Below are positions 26,322-38,146 of a stretch of 64,000 bases of DNA, one piece after another. The position numbers and the translations under genes were made by a program. A model generated the notes under the pieces. That model was given only the letters and a program-made list of their open reading frames with translations, ran no database searches and had not been told where the DNA came from. Source of the DNA: Onchocerca volvulus (taxonomy: Eukaryota; Nematoda; Chromadorea; Rhabditida; Onchocercidae); assembly GCA_000499405.2 (NCBI GenBank), contig HG738138.1:7810888-7874887 (forward strand). Reading direction: 5' to 3'. The number at the start of each line of letters is the position of its first letter. Position 1 is the stretch's first letter.

Positions 26322-28805
26322 TCATTCAAAGCGAGTGTACTCTTGTGTTCGTTTTGCACGAAAAATAGATACCTGGAGAAAAAACCAGAAAGATAAACTG
26401 AACTAACATACTTCATGTGTAACATCAATATTTGCTCGATTCACACGTGTCGCTGATTCTGTACGCAGATGTTCACTAAAGCGCGACGACCACCAATCAC
26501 TGAAGTCATTTGCCATGTCATAAGACTGCTGCTGTACGATGCTGTGGTTACGTTGCTTGTAAGTGCATCGTAAAGGTCGACCAATTCTCATAATTAAACG
26601 AAGCGGTGGAATTTCATCCTTATTTCTACAATCGTCATCATCAAAGCTTAATGCATCTGATTGTTTCGTTTGATCGTAACTTGTCAGTCTGACCCTTTCA
26701 ATTTTCAAAACCGGCAAACACGATGGTTTAGCCAGAGCTGTAAACAAAGTGCAATACTTGAGAGATTTTTTGGATTCAATGTTACCGCTTCGTTCCATTT
26801 GTCTTTCCAATTCTTCAATACTTTCAACTAAAGCTTCCTGCGAGCTATTTTGTGCAGCATATTCACCATAGCTTATATCTACAAGAACATGCGCATCAGT
26901 ACTAGAAACTGTTCCATCTGTTGCTTCGGAATTCGATAAATTTGCATCATTAGCGTCACAGTTTCTAACAGAACATGCAGCAATTCTAACTGGGGTGGCT
27001 TCGACTGCATTTGAAACATCGACATTCTCCAGTCTTCTGAAACCTGGAGGGGCACCAAATAATGTTTCACTTCTCGAATGGTCTCGTTCACGGACCAGGA
27101 AACGCCTAGCATAGCCCATTGTTCGACTACTATTTTCACCAGCGGTTCTTTGATTTCGCTGCAAGCCATGGTCTGGAAAAAATGTGCGCAAATTTGACAA
27201 AATTATGGTCACACTATAAGCAGTAAGAGATACTGCTATTAAAAAACATCTTCGAAACGTGGAAAAAAAGAGGTTGAAAAAGTAGCGCATTTCCAGACAC
27301 ATATGTATATGTATACTCACTTGGAACAGTCGGACGTGAATATGCAGTAATAGGATACTGAAAAGTCCGAATCGCCGCACTACTATCAGAAAGAAGTTCA
27401 GAATGAGATTCGTATGATGATGGTGGAGCTTCTACGATGGAACCAACAGGCAAAGAGTTGTTTCCAGTATGTACGAGACCAGTAGAATCCCTCACTGAAC
27501 GAGCGGGTTGCTAAAGCAGCATTTTCAAATTTTTGATTTTCTAAATTTTGCAATTCTAAAAAGCAAATAAAGCATGAAAATCTTAGTAATGAGAAAAAAC
27601 TATGAAAATTTACCAAAGCTGTCCTTGAAGCAGATAGACGAATGGAAGAAAAGCCGCCAGACTGCATATTCGAACGACTGGAGAAGCTAGATGATAAACC
27701 GGCAGGAGATTGCACAACCGAGTTGCCAGATGAAAATCCTGCAGGTGACTGACCATCTACTCGTCTCGGTGAAAAATTCCCTGTTGATTGAGCAAAATCA
27801 CTAGTTTCTCGAGCTGAAAAAGAATAGTCAACAACTGATTCAATAAAAAAAAAAAAGTAAAAAATGACTGATCAATTGACCTTCGAAAGACAAACTGATG
27901 TGAATTACGAGAATGCAAATAAAGTTTACAGCAAATAAAAAAGCTACAATGTTGAAAAACTGATGTTTTAAAAATCTGAACTGCGAAAACTAACACAACA
28001 TTTAAACTATTCCATTAAAAAAGATATTATATAATATTGGTAGAACATTTATTCCGTTCATTTATTTTATTCTCTCTTTCATATAACCTATCATTCTTCT
28101 TTTCATGAAATCTGCTATTTAGAATGAACATACGCTGATTTATCTCCACTGCATTTCTATCAATAGACCTACGACGAATGCGTGAAACCGTCTCAACTCT
28201 TAGCGGCCCACCTCGTTGGCTACTGGTATTACGACGAGTCCCATCTGCGGCTGGTTCTTCGACATCTGAATCATTGCTGACCAAAGGCACATTGTGTACA
28301 ATTACACGCCTCAGATCGCGATCACGCAGAAATTCAGATAACACATTTGCAGTGTCGGAAATTCCACTGTTACTATAAAAACTAAATCTGCAGAAGGGAA
28401 ATACACGGTATTAAGAAAATGAACATATGAATTATTTGCAGTTATTTTAATAAATGAATACAATTCGTGAAGCTAAAATTTGAAAAGTTAATACAAACAA
28501 CCTAATCATTACCTATTATTAGAGACATTCATGTACTGCGCCTGCATATGGTGTTCTTGCATATGTGATACCATATCGGTGAGATGATTGGGCATATAAT
28601 CACCAAAACCAATACGATAAAAATCGGTAGAAATACAAATTGGACATGCCTAAAAAACGAAGTCAAGAATCGAAAAAATGTATCCTGTTTGAATGATTAA
28701 AAAAAGTTAGGTGCAAATAATTAGAAAGTCGATGTCAGAGAAATTGAAAGTGACAGTTAATAAGAATCCGTAAGAGGTTCAGAATGTTGAGAGAATGTTC
28801 AGGAC

Positions 28806-28836
<31 letters not shown>

Positions 28837-29551
28837 CATTTCGCTCCGCTGTGTTGGGGATCGCGGTGAAGTCGAATGTTCATCGATGACATGTGAAACA
28901 AGACGTTCACGTGAAAAACCTTGAAGACCACAAACTGGACAGGTAAAAATCACAACTCGTAAACGATCCCAGCTATGCGTTTGGTCGCTGTGATATGCCA
29001 ATTCTTAAAATATAATTTAAAGAATTTGCAAAAATTGATATACCAAGTAGAGAAAAAACGGCAGTTTGAACATAAGCAAATATTATGTTGGTTAAATATC
29101 GAGATAACACAGATACAAACGGCAATTCTTTTTTTAAAACTCCACAAAAATACCGAAATCCTGTTGTGTCATAATACATTGCATTGGATGAGATGGAGAA
29201 TGCTCTTCATTGGTTTCTCGAAAAGTACGATTTTCGGATGATACTTCTGTTGATCGCTCTTCCATGTAGCATCGAGAGCATAAATCGAAATCATAACATC
29301 GAAGACATTTGTACCGATCTCCTGCAAAATTCGGTGCCATACAACCATCACAGGAGACACCTGAAATAAACGTTAACAATTGGAATGGCCATTCTTGTTT
29401 GCCTGAAATACTGGGAAAAAGACATTTAAAATGTTATTAACGCACCTAGCCGCTCATCTTGGATCAGTATTACTTGTAAAATACAGGAAAACACATACGA
29501 ACTTAAAAGTGAAGAAAAAGGGAAACACAAACCTTCGTGTACGGAACTCAT
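26322..29551 (-). CDS. KCMF1-type zinc-finger E3 ubiquitin ligase
   Basis: Start codon at 29551: exon 1 (29551-29533, MSSVHEG) joins in phase to exon 2 from 29360 (VSCDGCMAPNFAGDRYKCL, then CYDFDLCSRCY), exactly the ZZ-type zinc finger that opens KCMF1. Further exons: 29002-28837 (VVIFTCPVCGLQGFSRERL; C2H2 drought-induced-19 finger), 28649-28513 (ACPICISTDFYRIGFGDYMP, second finger half with HMQEHH), 28389 to about 28136, 27813 to about 27614, about 27520-27331, 27172-26412, and a short last exon from 26372 with a stop at 26322. KCMF1 is a cytosolic RING-less ubiquitin ligase that works with UBR4 in protein quality control. Human KCMF1 has 381 residues. Here the fingers are followed by several hundred serine-, arginine- and acidic-rich residues I cannot match. 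The last exon is the least certain. Confidence 0.82.
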
Positions 29552-32498
29552 CCGGCTATACGAACACCTCACACCGCTACCAGTTTGTGAACTGTGACAC
29601 AATGAGAATCGAATTCCCACCCCTCGATGTTTGAATCGTTTGCGAGAGTAGGGATTTCGTATAGAAGGCATCAGTGACTGAAGCGCAATAAGCTTCGCCT
29701 GAAAGAGGCGAAGGACTGCTTGAAATCAACACATTTGGGAATATTATGGACTTCTCTTACACCCAAAGCATTCATGATGTTCAATTCCAGAAGCAACTGG
29801 CTGCATCGACTTCCACAAACAGCCCCAGGCGACTTCGGTTTTAAATCAAATATAAATTAGGAAATGTCAGTTGTGCAAATTATGAAGAAAGCATTTGTGA
29901 TTTGAATTGATAAGACCATGCTTAGTCAGCAAAATTTCCCGAATCGTTAGTGGATGGGACCGAGCAATCATCAATATACTTAGTCTGCTTTTTGCGACCA
30001 TCATTGAAGCGATCAAACAAATCATCGCTTTCAATTCTTTAGTTCCTAGAGTGATCCCACAATCTGTCTATCATCTTGCGGAATAGCGAGATAGAAGGTG
30101 AACCATCTTATTCTCCTCATAATCTTTTATTTCACAGCACGCGCCAACCTCTCCGGAAGAACCCTTATCGAGATAGAACAGGATGCTTCTATCAGTTCCA
30201 CCGATAACCCCATGCCAGATTCATACATATTTTCTAAACTTCCTGCAGTTAAGGAAATCTATTTATGCATCAGGCATTGCAAAATGGTGATATCAATAAC
30301 ACAGTAATATAACAAAAACTAATTTCAACTGCATAAATATACTGAAATACTGATTAAAGCTGAGTTAAAAATCAAATATAAAATTCAAATGATTTGTTCC
30401 CAAATTCATGCTCCATAGAATCTCTACGTTACATCCAGAGCTAAGCCGACTAAAAAATATTGAAAAATTGATCCCAACAGTGACCTGACTATTGCCTGTT
30501 TTTTCAGCTAACGGTATAGGCATCCGTTTTGAAATTTTATTAAAACAAATAACGACGTCATACTAAAAATTTCCTTTTTTTTTTTTTAGCAACTGCAACA
30601 GAAATAATTTCCCAAGTGCAAATTTACTAATTTTACAGTTTACAGACTAGTTTAATAAGCTTATATGTCTTGCTTTGTTTCCATCAAAAACGGTATTATT
30701 ATTAGTTCTGATATCACATCAGTATATTGTTTGCTGAAAGTTTGAATGTTTTATTTTGATTCGTATCTCTGAGTTTACTTGAACGTATATATTTTGCTGT
30801 TCATTTTAACCATTTCAAACACTCAAATTTACCGTCAAAATTTTAAATTGCTTTGCAATTTAACTTTTAAATTCAAATTTACCATTTTAACTTACTATTT
30901 AGCTAAATTACACGAATTTTCCTGCCTTTTTTTTTTGACTGGGAAAATTTAATTTGAATATTTTTTTATTATGCCAACTTATGGCTTCAGGCATAACATT
31001 ACAATTGATGTTCACAGAGAAATCTCCATGAAGAAGGAAGAGATTGATTTGCGTCATTTTAAGCGGAATTATCTCAACGGTAACTGAATCAACAAATCGA
31101 ACAAAAAAGGGCAAGGCGTTAACATCAGATCGGTAGCACAGCTTATTGCTTTATTCTTTTCACTCTTCATTTTATCAAATAAATTTAAAAACTTATAAAT
31201 ATTCTTTTCCTTCACATACAACTTGATAAATATTCTTTTCCTTCACATACAACTTTTTTTTTCGAGTGCATTTCTTGAACAGAAAAATACTTCTGATTTG
31301 TAGTAGGCAAGCTGGAATTTCTGTTCTCAGAATTTCTTTATTCCAGCTCAGCGAAGAAATTCGGGTAATATAATAAGAAGTAAGAATTTGAAACTTTTTT
31401 TGATTAATCGATTGTTCTATTCCCCCATAATTTCAAAATCAGTACTAATCATTTGCGGATGACACTATTAAGATTGCCCTCAAAACATCCAGAAATTTAA
31501 TATGGTTGGGATCGCCTTTATGATTTGACCCTGGATACCTCAGTCTTTATTCCAAGGGTCGAAGGTCAGTTGTAACCATGCTTCAAAGATTTACTACTCA
31601 CGTTGTAGCAATTATTAACGAATCTCAAATTACAGCAACACCTCCACAGAGATAATGACTGGTGCAACGATCGCGTGCGCAGCAATCCAGTAGTTAACCG
31701 AGACTGGTTTGTTTGTGCCATTCTTGTGAAATGGTGGTTAATTGGCTGAAGTTGCACTTTGTTTGTTGCTGTTTATTTTAGTAAATTATATTGATTAATT
31801 TTTCGTTCATCATCACTATCAAGTGAACACAACATATTGGTCCATAGTTATTAAGGCAGAAAAAAGTTATCTTGAAAAGCTGTCATAAACTTGCGCTGGC
31901 AGGAATCATTTGTGTCGCATCTTATTTTTTAACATAACTTAGTACTGCACTAAATCTTAATTGTTGATATGGGAACACGCATGGCGATTACGTCTCATTA
32001 TTAGCGATGTCTGCTTTGTAGACTTGTCGTCTTTCAACACTATTATATTTCAAATAGTGTGAATGCTAATCGACAACTAATCAGAATCTATTTTCTTGTT
32101 ATACGAAAACTTGTTGTATGTGGTATTGTTGGGATTATAATATGTTCTCTTAAATTTAAATACTCATTTCAGGCAAAGGTTAAGCAGAAAGTTTTGTGTT
32201 ATTTGATCGGATCTTTTAAGCGCAGCTCAACTATCCAAGAAGTAGCATGGTGGTACTGAAAATAGTATTACCTCTTGTTGTTTGGTATTTTATTTACAAT
32301 CGCGGATGTCGTCTTTCGTCTATGCCTATTAATAATTGGTATTTAGTTTTTTACTTTCTCTATATGGCAATCTTACATTCTCAAAACTGCTCAGAAATGT
32401 AGGAAAAGAGCTTCTGCTATAGCCTTCCAAGTTTCATTTTATATGTGTAAATCATTGTTTCAGAAAGCTTTAAATCAACAAGATCTGTCAAAGCTGCG
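29552..32498. other. Intergenic region with divergent promoters
   Basis: This stretch separates the minus-strand KCMF1-like gene from the plus-strand claudin-like gene and so must hold both 5' flanks. It contains a short GC-rich stem (29689-29711, arms CTTCGCCT and AGGCGAAG) and a 31-nt tandem duplication at 31195. One exon-like frame near 30117-30306, after a TTTCACAG acceptor, was too weak to call. I see no other gene. Confidence 0.5.
31195..31255. repeat. Two-copy 31-nt tandem repeat
   Basis: The 30-nt unit at 31195-31224 (beginning ATAAATATTC) recurs at 31226-31255 without change, with one G between the copies. It is AT-rich, noncoding and probably a recent slippage or unequal-exchange event. 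Confidence 0.9.
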
Positions 32499-33937
32499 AT
32501 GGCAAGACTGACTGCTCATCTTAACCGTTTCTTCTGGGAGCTAATTGTTGCTTTTATGTTGGTTGTCTCTGCTGCCGTTTTCCAAACATTTCATTTTTTC
32601 AACAATGCATGGTTGGTGCATACCAATGGTTCATATATCTATCAGGTTTTACTGTTATTCTTTTTATCGCTGTTTGTACTAGTTCGTTTGAGATGTTTGA
32701 ATTCCAGTACCGACCCTGATTGTAATTTTTGCAATTTAAAATTTAGACCCGCAACCTCCAATATATGAAGGATAGTATAATTCGTGGCATTTATTTCACA
32801 TTATAGTACCTTTATTGAAATGTTAGTAGCTTTATCTTTCAATAGCTCCAGTGCACTGGAAAACTGAGAAAGGGAAAGAAACATGTAGTGAAGAGATACT
32901 CGCATAAAATCGAACCATAACTGTAAATAAGTTGAAGTTTGGTAGTCGTTCAGTTTTCTTTCTATATGAAGAATCTTTGAAACTTCTTTTCCCCTCTATT
33001 ATATTCAAACTGTTTTCAAGAAATAGTAAATTTTCAGCGTGGTTTGGGAGACGACTGTGTAAAGAATGAAGAATTTTCGGATGGAATTAGATGTACAGAA
33101 TGGTTTGATAATATATACACTACCTTCGTTATAAATGGCCAGAATTTTACTGCCTCGGATGTTGTTCCACCTTCTATAGGTAATTCCTTTTATTTCATAT
33201 GTATTGTTTCAAAGAGCAGGCAGTTTTTCAGTCCTATTTTTCTATAAATACTATTTTTTAACTAGATTCAATAGTTGTTCAATGTATTCATCGAATAAAA
33301 TGCTTGTGATTCCTTGTTAGCATCTTTTTGTTTTAATGTCATCTTTATCAATTTTCAGGACTAAGAATGGCACGTGTTCTCATGATTTTCAGCGTTCTGT
33401 TGTATTTAGTCATTATTTTTTCGTTATTTTTCACTTGTGTGAAACGCGATCTCAAAGTGCAAAAACTCTTATGTGGTGTGACTATATTGCTAAGTTAGTG
33501 GTTGTATTCTTGCTTCATTTCGTTTTCTGTATATATTTACTAGTGTTATTTTTAAAACAAATGAATCTTTTTCTTTTAACTCATAAAACGTACCTCATAA
33601 ATATTTTCCCTTTCAGTTTCCATCAATTTGCTCATTATATTCCTCGTCTTGATAGATAGCTTAGAACCATTTATCAAAACCATGAAATACGTAAGTTCTT
33701 TACTTTTCTTCTTTGACTGTTGAAGAATTTTGACCCTATCATTTTTCATTATTGAGTTTTAAGTTGTTTCAGTGTTCACTCGGCAGTGCATTTTACTACT
33801 TTCTTTTATCGTATTTGTTGTTATGGATTGGAAGCGCAGTACATTTTGATTCTTGGATTGATGTTTACGATGATATGCGTACGAACAATCTGCCGATGGA
33901 ATTTCTGAGTCAAAGTCGGAGAAGTGTAACCTTATAG
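32499..33937 (+). CDS. Claudin-like tetraspan membrane protein
   Basis: Five exons close in frame: 32499-32645, 33038-33179, 33359-33493, 33617-33690 and 33773-33937, encoding 220 residues. Four transmembrane segments are visible: one near the N-terminus (FFWELIVAFMLVVSAAVF), VLMIFSVLLYLVIIFSLFF, INLLIIFLVLIDSL and FYYFLLSYLLLWIGSAV. The first extracellular loop has a claudin-type pattern, GLGDDC followed 16 residues later by CTEWF, and an N-linked glycosylation site (NFTAS). Size, topology and the paired loop cysteines match the PMP22/claudin superfamily, which in nematodes includes the CLC, NSY-4 and VAB-9 groups. I cannot place it more precisely. The start ATG lies 38 nt after a TTTCAG acceptor, consistent with trans-splicing. 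Confidence 0.8.
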
Positions 33938-35933
33938 AACAAAAGCCTTCGTTTCTTAATGTATATAATCTGTAGTATAATTTATTCGGTAAAATTTCGA
34001 TATAAATAATAAAATTGTTTGTTTTTCAAGGAGACAGGTTATAAAAAGCAATGGGATTTCCAGATGTTAAGTTAAGAAATATGAAGTGATGCACTATGCG
34101 AGGTAATGAATTTATCTGCGAAACTGTTCCAGCGAATAAAATACCATTGTGCGTATTTCTTATAAAGCTTGCCAGTCTATCCTTGTTTCCTACATAAACG
34201 CATTAATGGCAGATTTCAAATCTTCCAATCTTCAAAATAAGATATTGTTTACCACCGTTAACCTCTGGTTTCCGTGTTAACAAGACGAAGATAGCCAGAA
34301 CATTTCTCGTTCTAATTCCGATCTTATTACATGTTCTGCAAGGAATACAGCCTAAGAATAGAATCACTTTTCTACCGAAAAGATATAGCTTGGTGACGAG
34401 CAGAAGAATCGTCAGAAACATGAGGATGGAAAAAGAAGGTGGTTGCTAGATTTCGCCTGCAACAGTTTTTCAGAAATATCGAAATCAGTAAATGAAAAGT
34501 CGAAAATCAAAGTAATGGAGTAAGAAAATTGGTTATCTGTAAGAGATCATATAACCAATGAGGATTTTATGATTAACTTGCTAACTGGAAAGGGCGATGC
34601 CATGCAATATAAAAAAAAAAAAAAAAAACCGTACAATTGATACGGATCACAGAATTAATCGTATAATTTACAAGAACAAGCGACCAAATAGAATAACTAT
34701 GTCTGATAAAAAAAATGTTTAAACTAATGAGATATGCTGCATATTAAATATATCACGAATATTACGTGCAATGAATTCTAGAATGCTTCAGGACTGGAGT
34801 AAAGCCGTTTTATGAATACAGATAGTACGTATTTGCTCCATTGGTGCCAAAGACAACTTCGGGATGTGGACCTCTGGATTTGTGCACTGACGGACTGCTT
34901 TTATGTACTTTTTAATACACGCTGTGAATGCACAGAACTCGACCTAATATGGCTATTTCAGCCTCCAAAAAACTTTTTTGGAAGTGCAATCAAATTGGAG
35001 GACAGAATAGAAATAGATGCGTTCCAAATAAACAAGATGTGACATATGATTCATTTGAAAAAGAAACAATAAAACTGAAAACGCTGCTTAATAAATAAAT
35101 TATGAAACTGCTTGTCACATCATTACTGGTGAAAACATGAGGGCATAACAATGTGTTGCTTACCAGATGCATATTTTTATGAATTGTAACATAATTCATC
35201 TTCAACAGACTTCAATTTACCATGAAGAGCATTTTGGAATGATTTGACGGGTAGTTTACTATTTTGCTAGTATATTTCACAATAGTCAATAAAAAACAGC
35301 GAGGAAAAACCTTGGAACTACAGTCGACCACAAATTTTTTGAAGGCTTTTCGAATTTGAACAAATAAAAAAATGGTATATACCGTTTGAAACATATATTA
35401 TCTCCCTAATTCACACAAAGTAAAAAAGTATACGCCGCATTTTCCATTACTGCAAAATATTCAGAAGTTTTGTACCTAAAAGATTCCTGTATTGGAAATA
35501 TTTTTCACTGAATTCTTCCGAAAAAATTTCAATATGCCATTTTCTAAAGCAGATTTATAAAAGTATACTAAATATGAAATCGTCGCAAAGAATATCGTGA
35601 AGATTCAAACACAGAATCTTCAGAAACTTTTGTAGCTCATTCTAAGTAAAGAAGACAATTTATGTTCATATGCGACAGTGAAATTTGAATAAAATGTTAA
35701 ACCAATAAGAATCGGAGATAAAACAAAAAGTTCATTTTATAAACAATACCAAATAATTGTATAAAGATACTGACTTAACAACTTCTGAGAATATATTGCC
35801 TTTTTAAATTAACACTTTGTAAAAACACCTGCGATAGATTCTTTCAACTTATGTCACAGAATATTCGATCCCCAAGTTTACAAAATTAGAAGTGACGCGA
35901 TGCTTGCGCGCAAAATAAAAATAATTTTGAGTC
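33938..35933. other. Intergenic region between convergent genes
   Basis: Holds the 3' ends of the claudin-like (+) and MGAT2 (-) genes. AATAAT/AATAAA-like sequence follows the claudin-like stop (33990-34010), as expected for polyadenylation. An 18-A run lies at about 34612-34629. Frames at 34203-34421 and 34812-35042 have no splice support or family resemblance. Confidence 0.5.
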
Positions 35934-38115
35934 TTAAACAGGAAAAATGAGAGAATGGTTGATATGTGTATAATTATTGATGACTGTTAGAGTATTCAAA
36001 TAAAAATTGTAAACAGCAAGATTAGGTACATGTGAATTATTGAGGCATAATTCATGATCCCGTATATCGCCCCATCCGCCATTTTCTCTTGAAGGTTTTA
36101 ATGTTCGCTTCAGGTTCTCTGCAACTACCATATTTTTCGGAAACAAAGAGTTCGCTGAGTTACTAAAAAGTTCCATTGCCTGAAAATTTTATGATCTTTC
36201 CTTTTCGAATTCATCAGTCATGATAGTAAATTTGCCAAAATTCAATATAACTATTTGTAACTGAACATTAAACAAACCATTGCAGCAGCATTATGAACAG
36301 CACAACGGTGAGTATGTATGCCACAATCACCGATATGTATAACACGAGGAGCTTTAACAGCAATGACCTTTAGTCTTGATGGCAAGCACTTCATGCTAAC
36401 GTGTAACAACGACCAATCCCAGTTGTAGTCATCGTACTTACAGAACAACTAAAAAGACAAGGGATTTTAAACCTCATGAGAAATTTCCATTTTTTTATTA
36501 AGAAACAAAGCTAGAACTTACTTCCGTACAATTTTTTATAAGTTCCCACGTATCCGCATTGATAGCCATTCCCATATTATCTTTTGAACTAAACCACGGA
36601 TGAATACTCAGTCGATTCAAATCAGTCTTAAAATTATTGTACCGTTTGAGATATAACCCGAGGCTTATTACTTGACATTTTGCGCAGAAACTAAAAAATA
36701 TTGTAGACAACATACTTTAACAAAAAATAAAAAAAAACAAAATAAATTTCCCGCAATTACCACTACATGAAAGTCTTCTGAGTATCAATTTTAATAAAAC
36801 TTGAAGGCGCCATTCAGATGCCCAAGGATTTGTATTTGAAGTTTTGCAGTTCATGAAATCCAACTGCCAAAATTTTAAATTAAAAAAAAAAAACGAAACC
36901 ACTCACTTTGATTTATTATCCACAATTAGACGCATAACATGCAAAAAATCTGGCGAAACATAGTGATCCTCCTCCAATAATATTACCCATGCTTTTGTCA
37001 AAGCATACTGTTTCAGTATTCCATCGAAGACATAATTCATCTATTACACATCATGAAAGTAAATTTGAAAAAGAAAAAAAAAATTTATGATGCAAGAGGA
37101 ACATTTCTAAAATTAACTTTTAGTAGAAATGATATAGAATCACCGACAAACAGTCCATATTTCGTTATTTTTTTACCATTCGTTTGGAAAAAAAATTGCA
37201 AACTTGAAGTCAATAAACGTTATTGCGATCATTTGGCAAATAAGTCCTACAATTAGAAATTTATAGAGAAAATTCAGAATAAACAAACCTTCCACCACCA
37301 ATGATGTTTGATTTGTGTCAACTTTGCAACACGAAAATGGCCGTATTTATCTGGATTTTTCCAATTATTACATTTCAGGAGAGCAGCCCTAAAATTTGGA
37401 AGAGGATTTGGTGGAAAGTCATAAAATTCCTGAAAAAAATTCTTAGCATAAAAAAAAATCTTCGCTACAGAAGTAGATTAAATGAGATTTACTCCTCTTT
37501 AGTCGCCTTTTCTGGACAATCCAAAGGATCTTGTCCAGGAAAAACATCGGGAAACAATTGAATATTGTACGGGTAGAATATTTGCATAACCTGAAACAGA
37601 AAATTATTATAGCTATCTCGGAACTTTCACTTATTGAAACAGTTAGTTAACATAAAATTTTTTAGAAATGAATTTCAGTTTTACTGTCTTTAAAATAAAT
37701 CTGAATTTATTCAATTTTCAATTTCAAATTGCAACTGATGAAGAGATGCTTTTTTTTCCTGCAATTATTCCAGTTCGCCTTTTGTAGTAAATAACATACT
37801 AAACAAAAATTTATCCCTTTAATCAGTCTGTTTATAGCAGCTGACGAATAATCATGACTAAAAATCAGCAACGTAGTTTCAATATATCGAGCATCTCTGA
37901 GAGTAGAAATCAACTGTTTCAAATATTCAATACGATTATGAACCTGCAAAATTTCTTCGTACCTATCGAACATAATTGCAAGCATCCTTCAGAACTATAA
38001 ATAGAAAAAGCTTCCGTCATATATAGATGTTTCATAACTTTTTAAACAATTGGATTTTAAAATAACTAAAAAACCTTACATTGTACATTATATTTTAAGA
38101 AATATTTGAGATTTA

Positions 38116-38146
<31 letters not shown>

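Noticed and set aside
22896..29551. One giant KCMF1-plus-unknown gene
   Set aside because: The junction at 26412/26217 is out of phase (0 versus 1) and a stop plus a downstream trans-splice-like acceptor and ATG fit two genes better. Not fully excluded.
34203..35042. Frames in the claudin/MGAT2 spacer, checked for further bacterial fragments
   Set aside because: No bacterial family could be recognised with confidence in any frame.
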